A stretch of 64,000 bases of DNA. Origin: Tethya wilhelma. Lineage: Eukaryota > Porifera > Demospongiae > Tethyida > Tethyidae. This document shows positions 1 through 15,476 of the stretch, piece after piece. Made by a program: the position numbers and the translations under genes. The stretch lies in assembly GCA_964030475.1 (NCBI GenBank), contig CAXIPT010000003.1, forward strand, positions 7,578,453 through 7,642,452. Direction: 5' to 3'. Position 1 is the first letter of the stretch. Every line of letters starts with the position of its first letter. The notes below the pieces were generated by a model. It made no database searches. It saw nothing but the letters and a program-made list of their open reading frames with translations, and was not told the origin of the DNA.

Positions 1-607
1 GATGATTGACACTGCATGCATGTGTATGTGCATGATACTATTGCTCATTGGGCATAAAATGGTGTATAGACAATTTTAAATGGAATCATGCTAATAAATC
101 ATATACATACGCAGATCGTTGAGCATCGATCAATCCATGATCTATCCATATACTATTAATATTCTCTATTAATTTTTTTAGTGATGAAAGACATAATTGG
201 CATTCCAAGCTATGCATATTAATTACTAAGTCTAAGTATTAGTATGCAGGTGTACAGTTATACAGTAGCTGTGACTAGAACACATTTTAGTTCAGACAAA
301 ACATGCCAATCAACAAACTAGAACAGGAATGGTTAAAAAGAACAGCAACAAAAACTAAACATGTGCAGCTAACGTATTGTCCAGTCATTCCAGCACTAAT
401 CATATTCATAATGAATGATCATGAACACACAAATATCAACAGCAAACTGAAAGCAAAATTAAATTATTAATGAGCTCAGAAAACTTAATTTTCCTTTGAA
501 GTCCTTATAATGATAAAATTATAATCAATGTCTCAAACATCGGTCTCCCTTGACTGGAGTAGTTGCAGAGGCTTCTGTATTACCTCAGAGATCTCAGGGT
601 CTTCCTC
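1..607. other. Sequence downstream of exchanger stop; no gene seen
   Basis: AT-rich sequence 3' of the exchanger gene. It presumably contains the 3' UTR, but I could not fix a polyadenylation signal on the minus strand. No coding or RNA feature was recognised. Confidence 0.4.
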
Positions 608-1085
608 TCACGGTTTATAAAGGACGGGAGAGGACTCCAGCGTAGAGGTCGGGATGCCTCCAAAATCCTCTGACTCTTGAGAATCAAGACGAGGAGGAGA
701 AGACGAATAGGAAAATGGGATCTGTGAAACGGCAGGTGAGTAGGACTCGAGGCGTACGGGTGATTGAGGTGGTATGGATGCCAGGTCTTCCAGGGGAATG
801 GCCAGTTGGTCGCTCTCAGCAGCAGCCTCGTCGGCCTTATCAGCAGCCTCATCAGTCTTATCAGTCCTCTCACTGGACAGGGAGTACTGGGAGCTGCCTT
901 TCATCAGTTGAGTGAAACGATTTCTTCGACGACGCTTTGCTTTCCTTCTTGTGCGTTTGGCTCTAAGCCTCTCCCTGTGGATGCTGACTGGCTCAAAGTG
1001 ATGGTCCTCAGCATTATCTCTCTCATTCAAAGATAGGACATGACCGTAGTGATCTTCATGAGGCTGTGTGTGTGTGAGTGTGACA

Positions 1086-1130
<45 letters not shown>

Positions 1131-4100
1131 TGTGTGTGTGCGTACGCATGTGTGTATGTACGCATGTATGTACATGTGTATTTTTTTATAACCAACAACT
1201 TAACAGCTTCTGTTGTTGTTGTTGTTATTAACTCTCATTATTTGTTTGTTGTGAACAGACACAACAAACACAAGTGAATCTCAACCAGTGGGTTAGAAAT
1301 ACCAAGCATTCTTAAATATTAAAGCAATGCACACAACTATAGCAATTATCATGTTACATGAAACTTAGCTACGAAAAATTAGTTTGATAATACTCACATG
1401 TGCAAAGCTTGCTGCCAGGATGTCATTGAGGGTTGGTATGGCATCTTCCTCATTCTGGTCAGTTTCATAGGAAGAGAGGGCATTTCTCTCATACTCTAGA
1501 GGTGTATGTGTGGTGGGTTGGTAGGTGTGTGACAGCGCTTCACACAATTACAATAACAATGTGCACAATTAAGTTAACATTGTCATTCAATGTACACAGT
1601 ATAAATCTCTGACAGTAGATCCACTGATGGCAAGAAAAACACCGGCCACCATTAGAGGAGGAACAGCAATACTCTCAGCACATCAAATGAAACTAATGTG
1701 TTTTTTCATTATATTTTTCGGCAATAAATCAATATTCAGTATGGCCTCCCTCAATACGAACTGAAAGTATGATTCTGACCAAGTTCATGCTACACCATAT
1801 GGCACACTGTATGTAAATCAACAAAGCCACAGCTGTTGGTCCGTCTTAAAAAATCACTTGCAACAGAGGTGTTGTAGGAGGACTCCACCATGTTGAATAT
1901 GTATACAAGGTCTGTTTATCGATCACTTATAAGACGATAGTGCCAGATGTATATCTCCCTACATATATAATAGTCTTTCCACAAGTGGCAGCTGTTTGTT
2001 GTGTACTCGCGAGGGCTGCTCTGGTAGTGGAGTGATCGAAAGCAAACTGGCGTCCTCCATCCCACACTTAGGACGGGGGTTTCTTCGTGTGTACACAGGG
2101 AGAGATTGAAAGCAAAGCAAACGGATTGATATTTTGCAAGAAGTGTACATGCTCAGTACGTGATGCCAGTGTATTAAAACCTTATCATACCATGGAATTT
2201 TTTTTGCTGCTTGTGCAATAAAAATATTTCCAGGAGATTTGGTGACTGATGTGGTCAAATCTTGCAATCAATTTCAACTTCACTGCAATAATCACCATCT
2301 TGCACAGTCATAATGTTCACAAGGAAACCACTATTAGTGACTGAAACACTGCTACCCAATGACTAACAACTACATTAACAGGCAATGGAGGGCTAAATTA
2401 AGCCATGGTATTGAAAAGGAGTCTGTCTGGGGGATCATGGTGACACCTAAATAAGGAGGCTCGAATCAACAGCCAACCTACATTTAACACCATATAGATA
2501 CAAACCAAGCTAAGATGCATACCCTCTTATGTGTATAATTATGATTGGGCACATTTCTCCTCTTCTATTTGCCCTTCAGCGTTGCCCAAATACCTCCAGT
2601 AAACATCATACCTATGGCCCTGTTAGTACACCAATGCAACTACAAAAGGATGATAATATGGCCAGCTGTATTGTTTCAAACATTCCAAGGCATCAATACC
2701 TACACACACTCATTTTGTTTGGTCAGCCGTTCTCTTTCTTCTGTGCTAAGAATACCATACTCCAGATCCATCCACTAACAATAGTAGTGCCATACTCACG
2801 CACACAGCACCAGAGAGTGCACAGTGACGTGTGTGTGTGTGTGCGTGTGTGTGTGTATGTGTGTGTGTCTGTGTGTTTGATATGATTTCAAGTCCCCCAT
2901 TGAGCACCAACAAAGAAGGTGTGGAGTTTAAACACAAAAAATCACTACAGTCCACAATCTCACAATCAACTCTTTGAACCCGGTCCTGGTAATTAGATCA
3001 CAGCTCCCAACCAGCGCAAACATACACACACACACAATACTAACTTGTACATACCAAACCAGGGCAGGGCAGATCGAGTGGAACTTATAATTGGATCAAT
3101 CCACCCACAAAGTTTGTGCATCTAGCTCTCAATTCAAAGCTGTATGTGCACACACACAAACAGCATCAGATCATCAGATCAATTGCTACGGTAACACACA
3201 GAGCAATGGAAATGAACGCACACACATTATAGGCTCTGACTGACAACACTAGTGGCTATAGCTCAGTGAATGAGGACCACATCAGTCGTGGTGGTGCTCT
3301 GAACTTCTAGACAACTACCATCATGCCTATCAACAGGTATTGTGCAGCGATGACAATATCTCACGGAGGATGTTTGCCTGCAAGACAGTTTGGCCATGGA
3401 TGAAAAGATTTTCTTCCCATGTATAATTAGAATAATTCCACAAGTGCTGTATTATCGTGGTCACATGTGCTCCCACGAGCCTCGGTCATCTCAGATCTTA
3501 ATCATCGATTCTTTGGTACAACTAAACAAACTGTGTACACAAGCCATTAGCTTCATTCTACTGATAAATATACAGAGGTCACACCACCACCACCACCAAT
3601 GGACACATGGACAATAGTAATGCTGCATACAATACTGCTGCTCTGAAATGAGAAGAGGTCAGTCAATTAGTGATAACATTATAAATATTACAACACCATT
3701 ATTTGTTCAAATTGAATTACAGATATTTTAAGGCTGCGAATCCCGATGAAGAGAGTTGGTGCTGGTGCCAAGTGGAGACATGGTCTACTGACGAGCAATG
3801 CTAACAGTTTAGTGGATGCACGGACAGACACTTGTGCTTGTGCACACATAATTATTCCGATACACACACATACAATGTGAAACACACACAAACACAGGCA
3901 CATGCTAAACAGACAAAAGCAGAGGCCACAATACATTGCAGTTCACACTTGAGGTCAATGAAAGAGAGCCTCCAAATTTGGACACACCTATACAACAAAC
4001 AATAATCTGAGCACAACACAATGGTGAATGGACAACACACAACAAGGTGCTCTGTCACGCAGCACAGGTGAACTATAAAGAGGAAAGGTATGCGTCATTT

Positions 4101-7100
4101 ACTACAAACTTCAGCTAGGTGAGTGAAACCTGCTAATGCAGGTGAAAGAATTCTCCCTCTTTCCAGAGCAAAACAACCAATGACTAGTCAGCACTCCAGA
4201 CTCATAGCTAGCTGTCAACAAGTTGGTATATGATTAAGGCTTCTGTAATACACATTTTATTGAAACATCAGAGAACACCAGCATTCAAGTGGTCTTGTTA
4301 CTAATCAGTTGCCAATGGCAACAAACAGCACCACTTACTTATGCATTACTTAAGATGAATGGGAACAATAATGCCACTTTGGACAAATGCCAAGCCTAAA
4401 ACACATCTTAGCTGGAATATCCCAGTACTGTAGGTACTATCAAGAACTAGCTCAGCAGTTAGTGGGAGCCCTTGGTGCACTATGTCACACACATTACCAC
4501 TGGACTGTTTTAATATGATGTCCATTAGTTGTACAGATCTAATTAGAGCCACAGGCAGCCTGACTGTTAGAGTGAGCAAAACAAGGCACTTGAAGAACAA
4601 ATCCAATAGCTTCAGTGAATGTACAAAAGCTAAAAAGCTACAAATTTTTTACAAACACTCGAATACCTGTCACTGAGTAAAGTACAAGTGTAATTTAACT
4701 GCTCTGAAATAGAGCAACAAATAACACTAAACTTTGCAGACACACAATTCAAAGTGTTGTCTTCGTAAACAAATTTGTGAGTGAACAGGTGAGAATGCAG
4801 TGATTACTACAATAACGACATAATTATAGCCAGCCATTAATAAGTGAACCAACACACTGAATATTATACTGCACTTAACAGTTTCCATAGAATCAGACTC
4901 CTGACTACCGTGTGCATTTCTCAATTTCATCACCAGTTCAAGCTCTCACGATAACAATAATGATATCATAGGGGAAAGATTCTAGAAGAAAGGTTTTGGG
5001 TGATGTTAACATAAAAATGTACAGGGGAGGAGTTGGTTATCAACTGAAAGCCACATCTAGAGTCAGAGGCAACTAATTTTACCCCTACCACCCACTCAAG
5101 GCTCTTAGCTCAACAAACACACTAGCCAAGCCACTTCAGACAATCCTTCAACCAATGGGGAGAGAATGGGCTCACATACCTGGTCTAACATTGGACAGAC
5201 TCCACTGGTCAACAATGTTGACAAACATTCTACAAGACCTAAAGTTTTCTTGCTCAAAAGGCTACCTGAGAACAGGATGTGGCAAAACAAACATACTGCA
5301 TGAGAAGATATAATTTGCCATTCAACCCAGTTAGCATGCCAACTCAACAAACTCTACACTCCATACACACAAGAGGAGTAGTGAGTGCACAGACCAAAGC
5401 ATAGACTTGTACACTTTGAGTCTGTAACTATGGCAATGGATAGATCATCAAATTACAGCCAGTCTAGGTTCCAGGATGTAATTCCCAGTAGAACTGAACA
5501 ATTGAAGCCATGGAGTTCAAACACATCCATCCCAATACACCTCTGTACATGTATGGCCAATAGGCTGCATTTGGAGCTATGTCCTCATTTGCATAATACT
5601 GAATCAAATTTGTTAAGAAGAGAGTGGGCCTCAGTGCATGACCAAACACTCAACGCCTAAATTTGATTTATGGTCTGCACTAATTCAATTAGGTGACTGG
5701 TAGAACGGGGAAGGAAAGTTCGAAGGACATACACTCTAGCTGCTATATAGGCAAAACAAAAAATGACTCCTACAGAAAATAATCTGTTTTGAATAACAGT
5801 CCACACTAAACTATTTGCATTACGCCATAATCTGTGACCACCAAACAATCTCAAAAGCTCTGCCAATGTGTTGTAGTAAAATAGAGATCAAGCACTACAT
5901 AGTTTTTTTTAAAAAAAAAAACAATGTTACTACTTTTTAACGACTAATGGATAGGTTCAAGTGGCCGTCTACACATGTTGGGCTTACTCTCATGAAGAGT
6001 CTGACGCAATTTGTAGGGACTTATTTCCCAACCCGAACTGTACTATAATTGCTACAACGAGACATCAATAATACACAGACTAAACCAGCCCCACTGTTTC
6101 ATGTTATGAATCATGTACCCTCACAGAGTGACATCATCCCTTCATTAGTGAATCATCTTTGAGGATTACACAACTGCTGCACTATGCTGGCTTCCATGAA
6201 ATGTGCCATGAGTTTATTAATACCAACACTTATGTGCTCTCAGGAGCTGTTGTAGTCATGGTGACAATACACACACTATAATTGAGTTGCCCAGGAACAG
6301 TAATTGACATAATATGATGAGTGTGTGAATCAAATACTGACTGCCAACACAAGCTCTACTACAATAATGAACACGTGGATACTACTTCTCCACTGGAATG
6401 GAGACTGGGAATGAGACAGAGAACTATTTGATAACTCGGCAGATTTACTTCAGAGTGGTGAGCTGTTTTGAAACTAGCCACCTAGTATAAGAAACACACA
6501 CGCGCACTGTATATCAACAGTCACAGCACAACAACTACAGTATGGTAAAACCATGACTACCAAAAGCAAATTTGTCCTTTCCATGGCCACAACTATTCTA
6601 TCAGTAGCCGAGGACTTTTTCCATCTCTTTGATACTCTGAAAAGGTGGTATGATTTCCTCCTTCAAGCGAAGAGGGATGGACCGTTTACATAATTTGTGC
6701 ACACAGATGTACGCAGGTATATAAAACAATACAGCATTGACATATGTTAACAACAAAACCCAAGCAATGTATGTTTACTTTCAGGTCTACCATTCTCTAA
6801 ACAGGGCGAGGGTAACTTTTGTTTGATGTTGGTTGTATGGGGTGATAAACACAACAACTGAAATTGTTAAAGATTTACTGCAGTCTTGGAGGATGGGAAC
6901 ATTTATTTTCCAAAGCCTTTGATGTCTGGATCAATCACACTAAACCAAAGTGGTGGTGGTGGTGGTAGACTGGCTGCTTTTTCAACTTTCATCAATTCTC
7001 TCCAGTGATTATTTTTGTACTGTGAACAATCTTAATTGGTTTCATAAAGGCTGTTTGTTGTGGTGAGTTTGATGTGGTGAGGGACAGGAAGAAGGGGGAC

Positions 7101-10100
7101 AGCCAGGAAGTGAGTGAAAAGGCACTAAAGAGGTTACTCCATTACCTCCTGTCATTGGACTCTTCTATGTCAGCAGTTGGTGCAGTGAGTGAGGGTATCC
7201 CTCTAATGGACTGGAGTTGTACTGCGGCCTGCTCCTATATCTTGATGTATTTAGTACGGCACAGCTGCCTTCTCTCAGTGCCGCTTTTGCCTTCTACTGG
7301 CATGTGAATAGCACTCTAATTACTTGTAGTCCAACAATGATTGATTGTCTGTGTTGAAGTAGATCGATAGACAAAAAGACATTCTGTGTTAGGAAAGTGT
7401 TTGAGATCCTCTTTCAACAACCGACCCGCTTGTACTGTACGTACGTGTATATCAATCCATCGTACATAGTTCCCATACCCACAACAATGACATTAACATA
7501 CAGGTAACCCTTGAGAGGCAAGTTGGGATGGAGTTTATTACCGTAACAACACATTGGAAATGAGAGTATACAGGTGCAGACTGACTCCACATTGGATGCA
7601 CTCAATGGAACAGCTCCCAAAGAGCCTGGTATGACTAGCAACCAATTTCACAGCATAGCAATGCTATTGTGATTAATTGAGCCTACAAAATAGTACCACA
7701 TTCCTCATCTTTCATGTGTGTGCTGGAAGTGCAGCCAAGACCATAACAAAGAACATGAGAGGCAAGCCTCGCGTGAGCAGTTGTGGGCACCTCGTGGAAC
7801 ATATCTAAAGATGAGCTGATTAGTCCAACTTTGAGGAATAAAACAAAAGCCTTTCTTGAGAGGAAATGATGATCACTTTAACCCCACACATCTCAGTGGG
7901 ATCAAAAGGGTTTATATAACGATGTATGATGAGAAAGGATGAGACTGAGGGATAGAAATGATGGACTAGGATAGAAAGGAGGCACACGTGCACAAACACA
8001 CACACACACACACACAGACACACACACACACATTCATTCAATTGATGCAAGAAAAATGTACAATAACCATCAATACTATCCCAATGTCATAGATAAAATT
8101 GATTAGTCAAATTCATCTCTGAGACATAGGTCCGCAGATGGATTTCACTAATACTTGGTGACCAAAATTTTTCTAGTCTATTGTTCACAAGAAATGCACA
8201 AACTATGCACTGTTATGACAATGACAACCAATGAGTAACCAATACGCTTGTATCAAATGCTATTGCTTATTGTAGCTCAAAATTCTTTTCACAATACAAC
8301 ATTCAATGGAATACCTTATTCACAAGCCATGGGGATGACTCCTACAATCATTACAACAAGCACGAGACTACAGACATCATAACAACAACAACAAACGGAT
8401 GTGTGAAACAGTACTCCACGAGCCCAGTCAGTCTAGCCTAGACACCAAATATATACTTAGCTTGTGAGTATAATATTCCTTAATCTGAAAGCACATGGCT
8501 CAACAGACACCATGTAGAGAGAGCCCCTGAAGGCCCAACACGTCACAATGCACAAGTCTATGACACACACTTGATCCTAGTGGAACACCATCCATGCACC
8601 ACGAGACATGTCCCCCATATAATGCATGCAGACATACACACATCAACCTTATCAGACTGTGAATCTCATTTCCTCACCTAGCCTCCTACCAACTGAACTA
8701 CTCACAAGAGACAACCAATTAAAAACACATAACCTTAAAAAGCATTTTCACCAAGCATCTATGTGTGAGCTTGAACATCACCTGACAACACAAACAGGGG
8801 ATAACTTAATAGAGGCTCTCACGCAGCAAGAGACATTCCTCGGGCAATTAACATCATTACCCTAATCACAACGCTAGAGAGAGCCTTATTTACTACATTC
8901 ACGGTTGCCATGGTGACATTGGAGACAGGAAAAAAGGCTTCAAACAAGTTCAATTTGAAAGGGGTTCACCTGTTAGCCCCAGCCAACCAGTGCTAGCAAG
9001 CAGAGATGCCCAGTCAGTTCATATAGGATTATTACAAACAGGAGATTTATTCCACATTGTCATTAGGCTTTGTAGCTATTGTCACCACAGAATTAGTAGC
9101 TGACACTTTGCCAAGAGTGGACTTGAGTTGTAACCTGATGCACATTGCTTGCAAATTAGTGATAGAGCTAGTGCTATCAGATGAAAGGACATTTGGCTTG
9201 GGACCATCAAACAAGTGGGATCATAATGATATTCATACTCAACATAAAAACCACTCGTAGAACTTTAAAACTCGAATAAGAGTGAGGGCAGATCATTATC
9301 AGAATGCCTCACATACGTGAGATTGTGCTGAATGACCTTTGTATAGTGAACTGCCTATCGCGTGTCCCAGGTATGCATGGTAATACAATACACTATTAAG
9401 AACTAGCATATAACCTCTGTTTGGTACCAAGGGAGTGATACAGTGTGTGTTGAGTGATCACATTTCTAGAAGGGCAATCGATAAAAATATAATTTATTTC
9501 AAGGAAAATATGTAGCACATGCAACTTTATACAGCATTGCAGCTTTTGTCATGTGAGTGAGGATAATCATTACATGCAACTTATAATAGTAGCACATGAT
9601 CTGGAATACATCTACTAGTATTTGTCAGATGGAAACACCGTGGGGCGAGCCTGAGCAAACTGTTTACGATCTTCATGGACAGAGCTCGGTTTTGTGTGTA
9701 TGTGTGTCTAACTCGAAAATTGCTATTCTCTAAGATATTGTTAAGCTAGAGGTAAATATGCCTTGAGGTGAAACCGGGTAGGAAGAGACCATACAATACA
9801 CAGACCAGATCAATATTAATTAGACAGCCAGCACAAACAGTTGTCCCTCAATTAGGGTGTTTAATGTGTACACTGATAGTGTGGAGACCACATTAGGAGC
9901 ATCCGGTGGGTCCACATGTAATACTGCTCTAATTCCCTTTCACAGGCAAACAAATAAATCAAATGTCACTAACTGTAACCACTCGTTTGAGTTTCATAGC
10001 CAGCTGCTACTGGAGCAGTTAGTTGGCTAGAGAGCTTCAAAAGAATGGAAAATGAGAAGAGAGAAATTTGATCCACACAGCAACAAACCCTTCAAGTGAT

Positions 10101-13100
10101 CATATGTATGGGCCAACACAGCATGTTTTCCCTATACTAGTGATACAATGGTTATTATTTATTGTACACCGCCTACCTCTAGGACAAGCAGAGGGAGAGA
10201 TCATGAGCATTGGTCTCACAGGCATCAATGGAGAGTGTACGTAAGCAAACAACACTCATGGAACTGTTCAACAACAGTCAGCACATTAGCTCACCAATGC
10301 TATGGAGAACGATGATATCATTCCCATGATGAGTGTAGAATCGCCAGTGTATGAGAGAGGAATGGAAGTAGAATGAAGGGTCACACTGAGAGCTACACGC
10401 ACAGGAAGGCACAGACCCAGTCTGTCGGTGTCAGTTCTCAGAACACAGAAGAACATGCACTGCAGCCAGGAATCATACGCATCGATCTTACAAGTTCCCC
10501 AAATAACTTAATGAGAAGGGGTGAAGCAATAATATTGTAAGGAAATGACATCACATGTCTGACTAGAAATGACATCACAGCGTCTGACTAGAAATGACAT
10601 CACAGTGTCTGACTAGCCTTGTCTCCAGGTTCCTCTTTGAACTTTCACTCAAAGGGAGGGCCTGGAGGCGAGGCTAGTGTCTGACAGTGAATACCTTTCC
10701 AGGAAGAGATGAGCTATGTTTGTATTTTAATAAGTGCATGGAAGTGTGGGACTTTAGCAAGATGTGTATCGCACATTCTCTCAGGAATACTACAAGTCAT
10801 ACTCCATTTCCACGCATGAAGCATCAATGCAATAATATTGTGTAAACAATGTGGTTTTGCTGCTCAGTCATGCATGTCCGTGGACCGGCCAACACCTAAC
10901 TAGATAATGCAGTCGCTGACACACTATCAAATGTTCAGACCAATTATTATTCTTGCTCAACAGAGCGAGAAACCACAACTAGAACACATGTGCACCTTTT
11001 ACGACCACTTAGTTCAGTTCCGGACTGTCAGTTTGTACACTAATACCTAAGCTGATGTTTGATATAGCTTGGATCATTAGCTTCTCAAGGATGCATGGAC
11101 AACACTAAGATACGAACAATTGCACACAAGAATATCTCATTGATTACTTGAAAACCACAATAAGATCAGGAACGTACAAAGATCTCCATGCTCTTCCAAG
11201 CAGGGTGCCCGTGCACGTAATGCAACGACAGTCAACTACAAAACGGACATACTCAATCAAGACGAGACAAGGAAGGTTAACCTTGATGTGCTTAATAACA
11301 TACAAGTACAAATGAGCATATGTTGCTAGGAGACTGTAATTGCCCCATGTTCTCTCCCATGTTGCATTGACACAGTGAAAGCAGGGTTAATTCACTGCTG
11401 TTCTTATACGCAAGGTGCTACTTTGATCAGACCAGAACTAGGACTGTTCCATCTCCCGTCATAAACACTCTACCTCCTCCACACACTCACTGAAGACAAC
11501 ATTAAACAACAGCGACATATTTTCTCACACATACTTTCATGTCCAAAAGCAAGTCCGTGCCAAAAACTGTAAGTTGTAGAACAATGCTCATGTTGTTGCG
11601 GACAAAGTGATGTTAGAGCTAAGCAAATGAGCTCTGCACAGCAATAGTTTTCCCATTAAGGATATAATAGGTCTCACTACGAAGAAGCACCATCAGTGCA
11701 GTATTATTTACGAGTCAATTCCAAATTTGAACTTGAACCAGTAACCATGGTAACTATTGGATACACCTGGAGTGATGCAACCACTATCAAAACAATCAGC
11801 CGATCATCCTTTTAACCTCCACTTTCAAAACATTCTGAGGGGAAGTCAGCGCTCACCACTAGATGCCTGAAACCAATCAACTCAATAAGAGAAACGAGTC
11901 AGACTGGCTTACCAAAGAATGGAAGGGCCATATTGTTTTCAGAAGAAGAAGGAGGCACATGCCCAACACACACTCTCTCACACACACACACTCACATGAT
12001 GACAACAACAAAAACACATTCCAATTGGGAAATTCTGAGGTTTAAGTGTTTTTCAGTGTGATCAACCAATCATATCACTAACACAATTACTCACCACAAC
12101 TACTAGATTAGAGGGACAGGAAGAATGCCAGGAATTCGACTCATCCAAGCTCTCTGATAAGACACAATGTGTGTGTCACTAATTGACTGAAAGATTGTAA
12201 TTACACCAAACCACGGATAACTCTATTGTAGCACTCTGGCGTCAGGGAGTCTTGCCGTAATCATATTCACACACCAACCCATCAGCCAAGTTGTTACAAT
12301 CCCTGCATTGTGTGTGCTTCAATCCCAAGCCTGTGGCTACCTTGAGATGACAATACAACCCAAACACAACGTATTCTTTGCCCGTGTCTCGAGGAGGAAC
12401 GACCTCGCCTTGTAGTGGGCTCTCCCTGCCCACCTGCAGCCCTCCAGCCCCTTCACTTCAACACACAATGATAATTAGATCAATATTTGAGGAAAGGACC
12501 ATCCTTGGGATGAATCATGTAGGTTCCATGTTTCAGTGAAGACCAGGTGTTCACGGGTGAACCAGTCAGCAGTATAAAGCATACCTCTGGTGAGAATGCT
12601 ACTAGATGTGATTGTAAGGTTTTAAAGACTGCACATCGATTTGGTTGGCGTGTCAAGATGGCAAACATTTTGAACACCATCCCATATAGTTTATCTCCTC
12701 AAAATGTGTTTCAGTTCTATTGGTAACTGGTTGGATGACCTCACTTCCTAGTCCACCAGTCACACAGCACTTCCTCCTTACACAAATCCTGTGAAGCTAA
12801 TTGTGAGATTTTTCAGGGAAACATTAAATCATTCCCTCTTAGCAACTTAATCAATCCACGAGATCTATAAGGTTACAAGTCCACACACTCTTAGGGGCTC
12901 ATGAACAAGCCCAATGTAAATTCAATAGTGCTAATTCTTTACTTCCCACGGACCATCAAAACAGTCTTAAGTTGCTGTATGGGTATTCAACAATTTATGA
13001 ACTCTTTCAGGTCAGCAGTTGAACCTGACTGAGAAGCTGATAGCAATGGAGATATGCCAGTGTGTACATAATAAGATGGTGTGATTAATTTTACGATAAT

Positions 13101-13307
13101 ACGAAAAAGGATATATTATTTGAGGAGTCCCACAGCTATAAAGTCCTTCCCTAGTAAGCTACCCTGGGCAGTATAATAACCATTAATGAAGGGATTGGTG
13201 AAGTGTAGTGGAGAGTGGTACTTAGAAAACATACCAGCTGCTTCTCTTAGTGAAATGTGGCTGGAAGCTCTTCCTTCTTCACTTTTATGATACTGAGAGC
13301 ATGTATG

Positions 13308-13354
<47 letters not shown>

Positions 13355-14432
13355 GAGAAGAATTTTCTCAAAGTTACAAACAGTAAGTGATGGACAGGTA
13401 ATACAACACTATACGCAACCTGTTCAAAAGTAATGTTGTCTGTAATTATCATCATTGCAACCAAACAGCTCATGTAAACATTGCATCATAAAATATCCTC
13501 ATGTGTGCACATGCAACACACACATACACACATGATATGGTGACAGTCAATGCTGCATCAACAACCAGGGTACACAAATCGAACAGAGGTTAGTAGAGTA
13601 CAAGAATGCAGTCCGCCCATGAATGAACCATGACATAAGGCACTCTCTCCGTGAAATGATACTCTGAAAACATGCAATTTGCCTGTCTATGAGTGAAAGT
13701 TGAAACATCACACAATCCTACATCCACGCTAGCCATTCCTATAGCAACACCAGACATAACCCAAACTGTGGGCTACGTGTGTTGGTCTACCAGACTGCAC
13801 TATCAATATCACACATGCACAAAAATGCCATTGAGTTCTCGGCACTTTTTTCACTCCATGAGAAATACCCATAATTTGAAAAGTGTTAACCACCTCTGAC
13901 TAGATCATGAAATGCTTACTCATCCACTAAGTGGTCAATTCAACCAATTTGTGTGCAGCTATTGTCTGCCAACCAGTTAGCTGAAGGTACTTACAAGTGG
14001 TGTCCTCCCTCTAGGTGCATAACCACTCCAAAGCCACTTAGCACCCATCAACAATGTGGCCATGTGTACCCTATCCCATATGCATCAGCACATGACACTC
14101 ACAAACACACACAACATAGTTTGGTGGACGTTGCCTGGCAACTAAGCAAACAATTGTCCATAGGAAGGCATATGTGACGCCAAAAGTAATGATATTTAGC
14201 CAAACAACTAGCTCATAGACGGAGTAGAGCTCACTCTCAGGCTCCTTCCTTGCAAGAAATATCCTATTCTTGAAATATTTGCAAGAGAAGAGCCTGGGAG
14301 AGAGGTAAGTGCTTGATGCCTTCTAAACAATAACCCACTGAGTCTACATGTATGTTATATATTGTATCAATTATCAGACTTACTTCAAACACCAGGTTCT
14401 GTTCCACTGCCTTTTGAGACTCTCTGCAAACG

Positions 14433-14481
<49 letters not shown>

Positions 14482-15416
14482 CAGTCATGTCGCATGTATC
14501 CTGGACACAATGAACTAAGCTTCAAAGCAGATTTAAATGTTGAGGAAGTTTGAAAGTGACCACTTCCATTAAAAAATCACAGGAACTCTCTTCCACTCTG
14601 GGAACCATCCATTATGCTACATGTGTGTAATATTATTACACTTGCTCTCTTTCTCACAGCGATCCAAATACCAACTCATTAATCCTCAGTCGTACTTCCC
14701 CACGCGACTCAACATCAGTGGGGCATTCCACACTGACAACATCCTAATGATGCTAAATTGAAAAAGAACCTTCTCAAAGCCACTCAAGACCACCCATTAG
14801 TCTCTCATCAGCATTGTGAGTATGTCCCACACATTGAAGGACTTCACTCCATTATGCAATATTGCAGCCATGTCACTTACTGGGAGTCTGAGAATGTGTG
14901 AGAGTGGCAGACCTCTCTAAGGGAGGCAGGTGGTGGTGCATGGGACTAGGAGCTGAGGGGGTGATAATAAGCCTTAATGATTTGTGTTGTCAACATTCAT
15001 CAGTTGCACATGGCAGTGATGACACAAACACAGCCTCCTGTAAATTGACTCCACTTGACTCAACTGCATTATCCAGCAGTTGAGCCAAGCCATAGGAGGA
15101 GAACTAATGAAGACACCCACTGGGGAAACCAATCAACACACTACCAGAGTGCTGAGCTAGCACAGTTTCCTCTATCACTGAAGTGCCTCTAGACATTATG
15201 ATGGCAGTTGGGGAGAATATTAATAATAATACTAATAAGCCAGGAGGATGAGGTAATTTACTCGCACCGATATGATGACACCATATAACCACTTCAAGTC
15301 ATTGGAGGCTGCCAAGTCAATGGAAACAAATAAATCTTTCCAGGAAAGAAGTTCACCAGCTGTTCTTTGCTAATTAAGTCTTTGAACCACACACAGGCAA
15401 TCTACTACTTTGATGG

Positions 15417-15476
<60 letters not shown>

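Larger units (their letters stand above)
1496..14383. other. Large intron region of the exchanger gene with unresolved tail exon(s)
   Basis: At least one coding exon is expected here, because the exon at 14384 ends in phase 0 and the exon at 1495 begins with a two-base remainder. Weak minus-strand candidates are 12095-12151 (GTGAGT donor, begins SLDESNSW), 12342-12434 (begins [12 protein letters not shown], poor donor) and the codon-like stretch 1970-2105. None is proven. The rest holds CA/GA microsatellites, a short tandem repeat and a MITE (10.5-10.7 kb). Confidence 0.4.

Noticed and set aside
1040..1277. Open frames rich in Cys-Val or His-Thr over the TG tract
   Set aside because: They are translations of a dinucleotide microsatellite. 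Only the part below 1063 on minus is coding. Similar frames at 2746, 14264, 14362, 15370, 26719 and 63600 were dropped for the same reason, apart from the real exon portions.
3253..3305. tRNA-like stretch with TAGCTCAGTGAATGAG
   Set aside because: It resembles an A box, but there is no acceptable B box or acceptor-stem pairing downstream. At best it is an old SINE remnant.
12242..12433. Minus-strand frame beginning [16 protein letters not shown]
   Set aside because: Composition is codon-like and it could be an exchanger tail exon, but the donor (GTAGCC) is poor and no family similarity was recognised. Kept only as a weak candidate.
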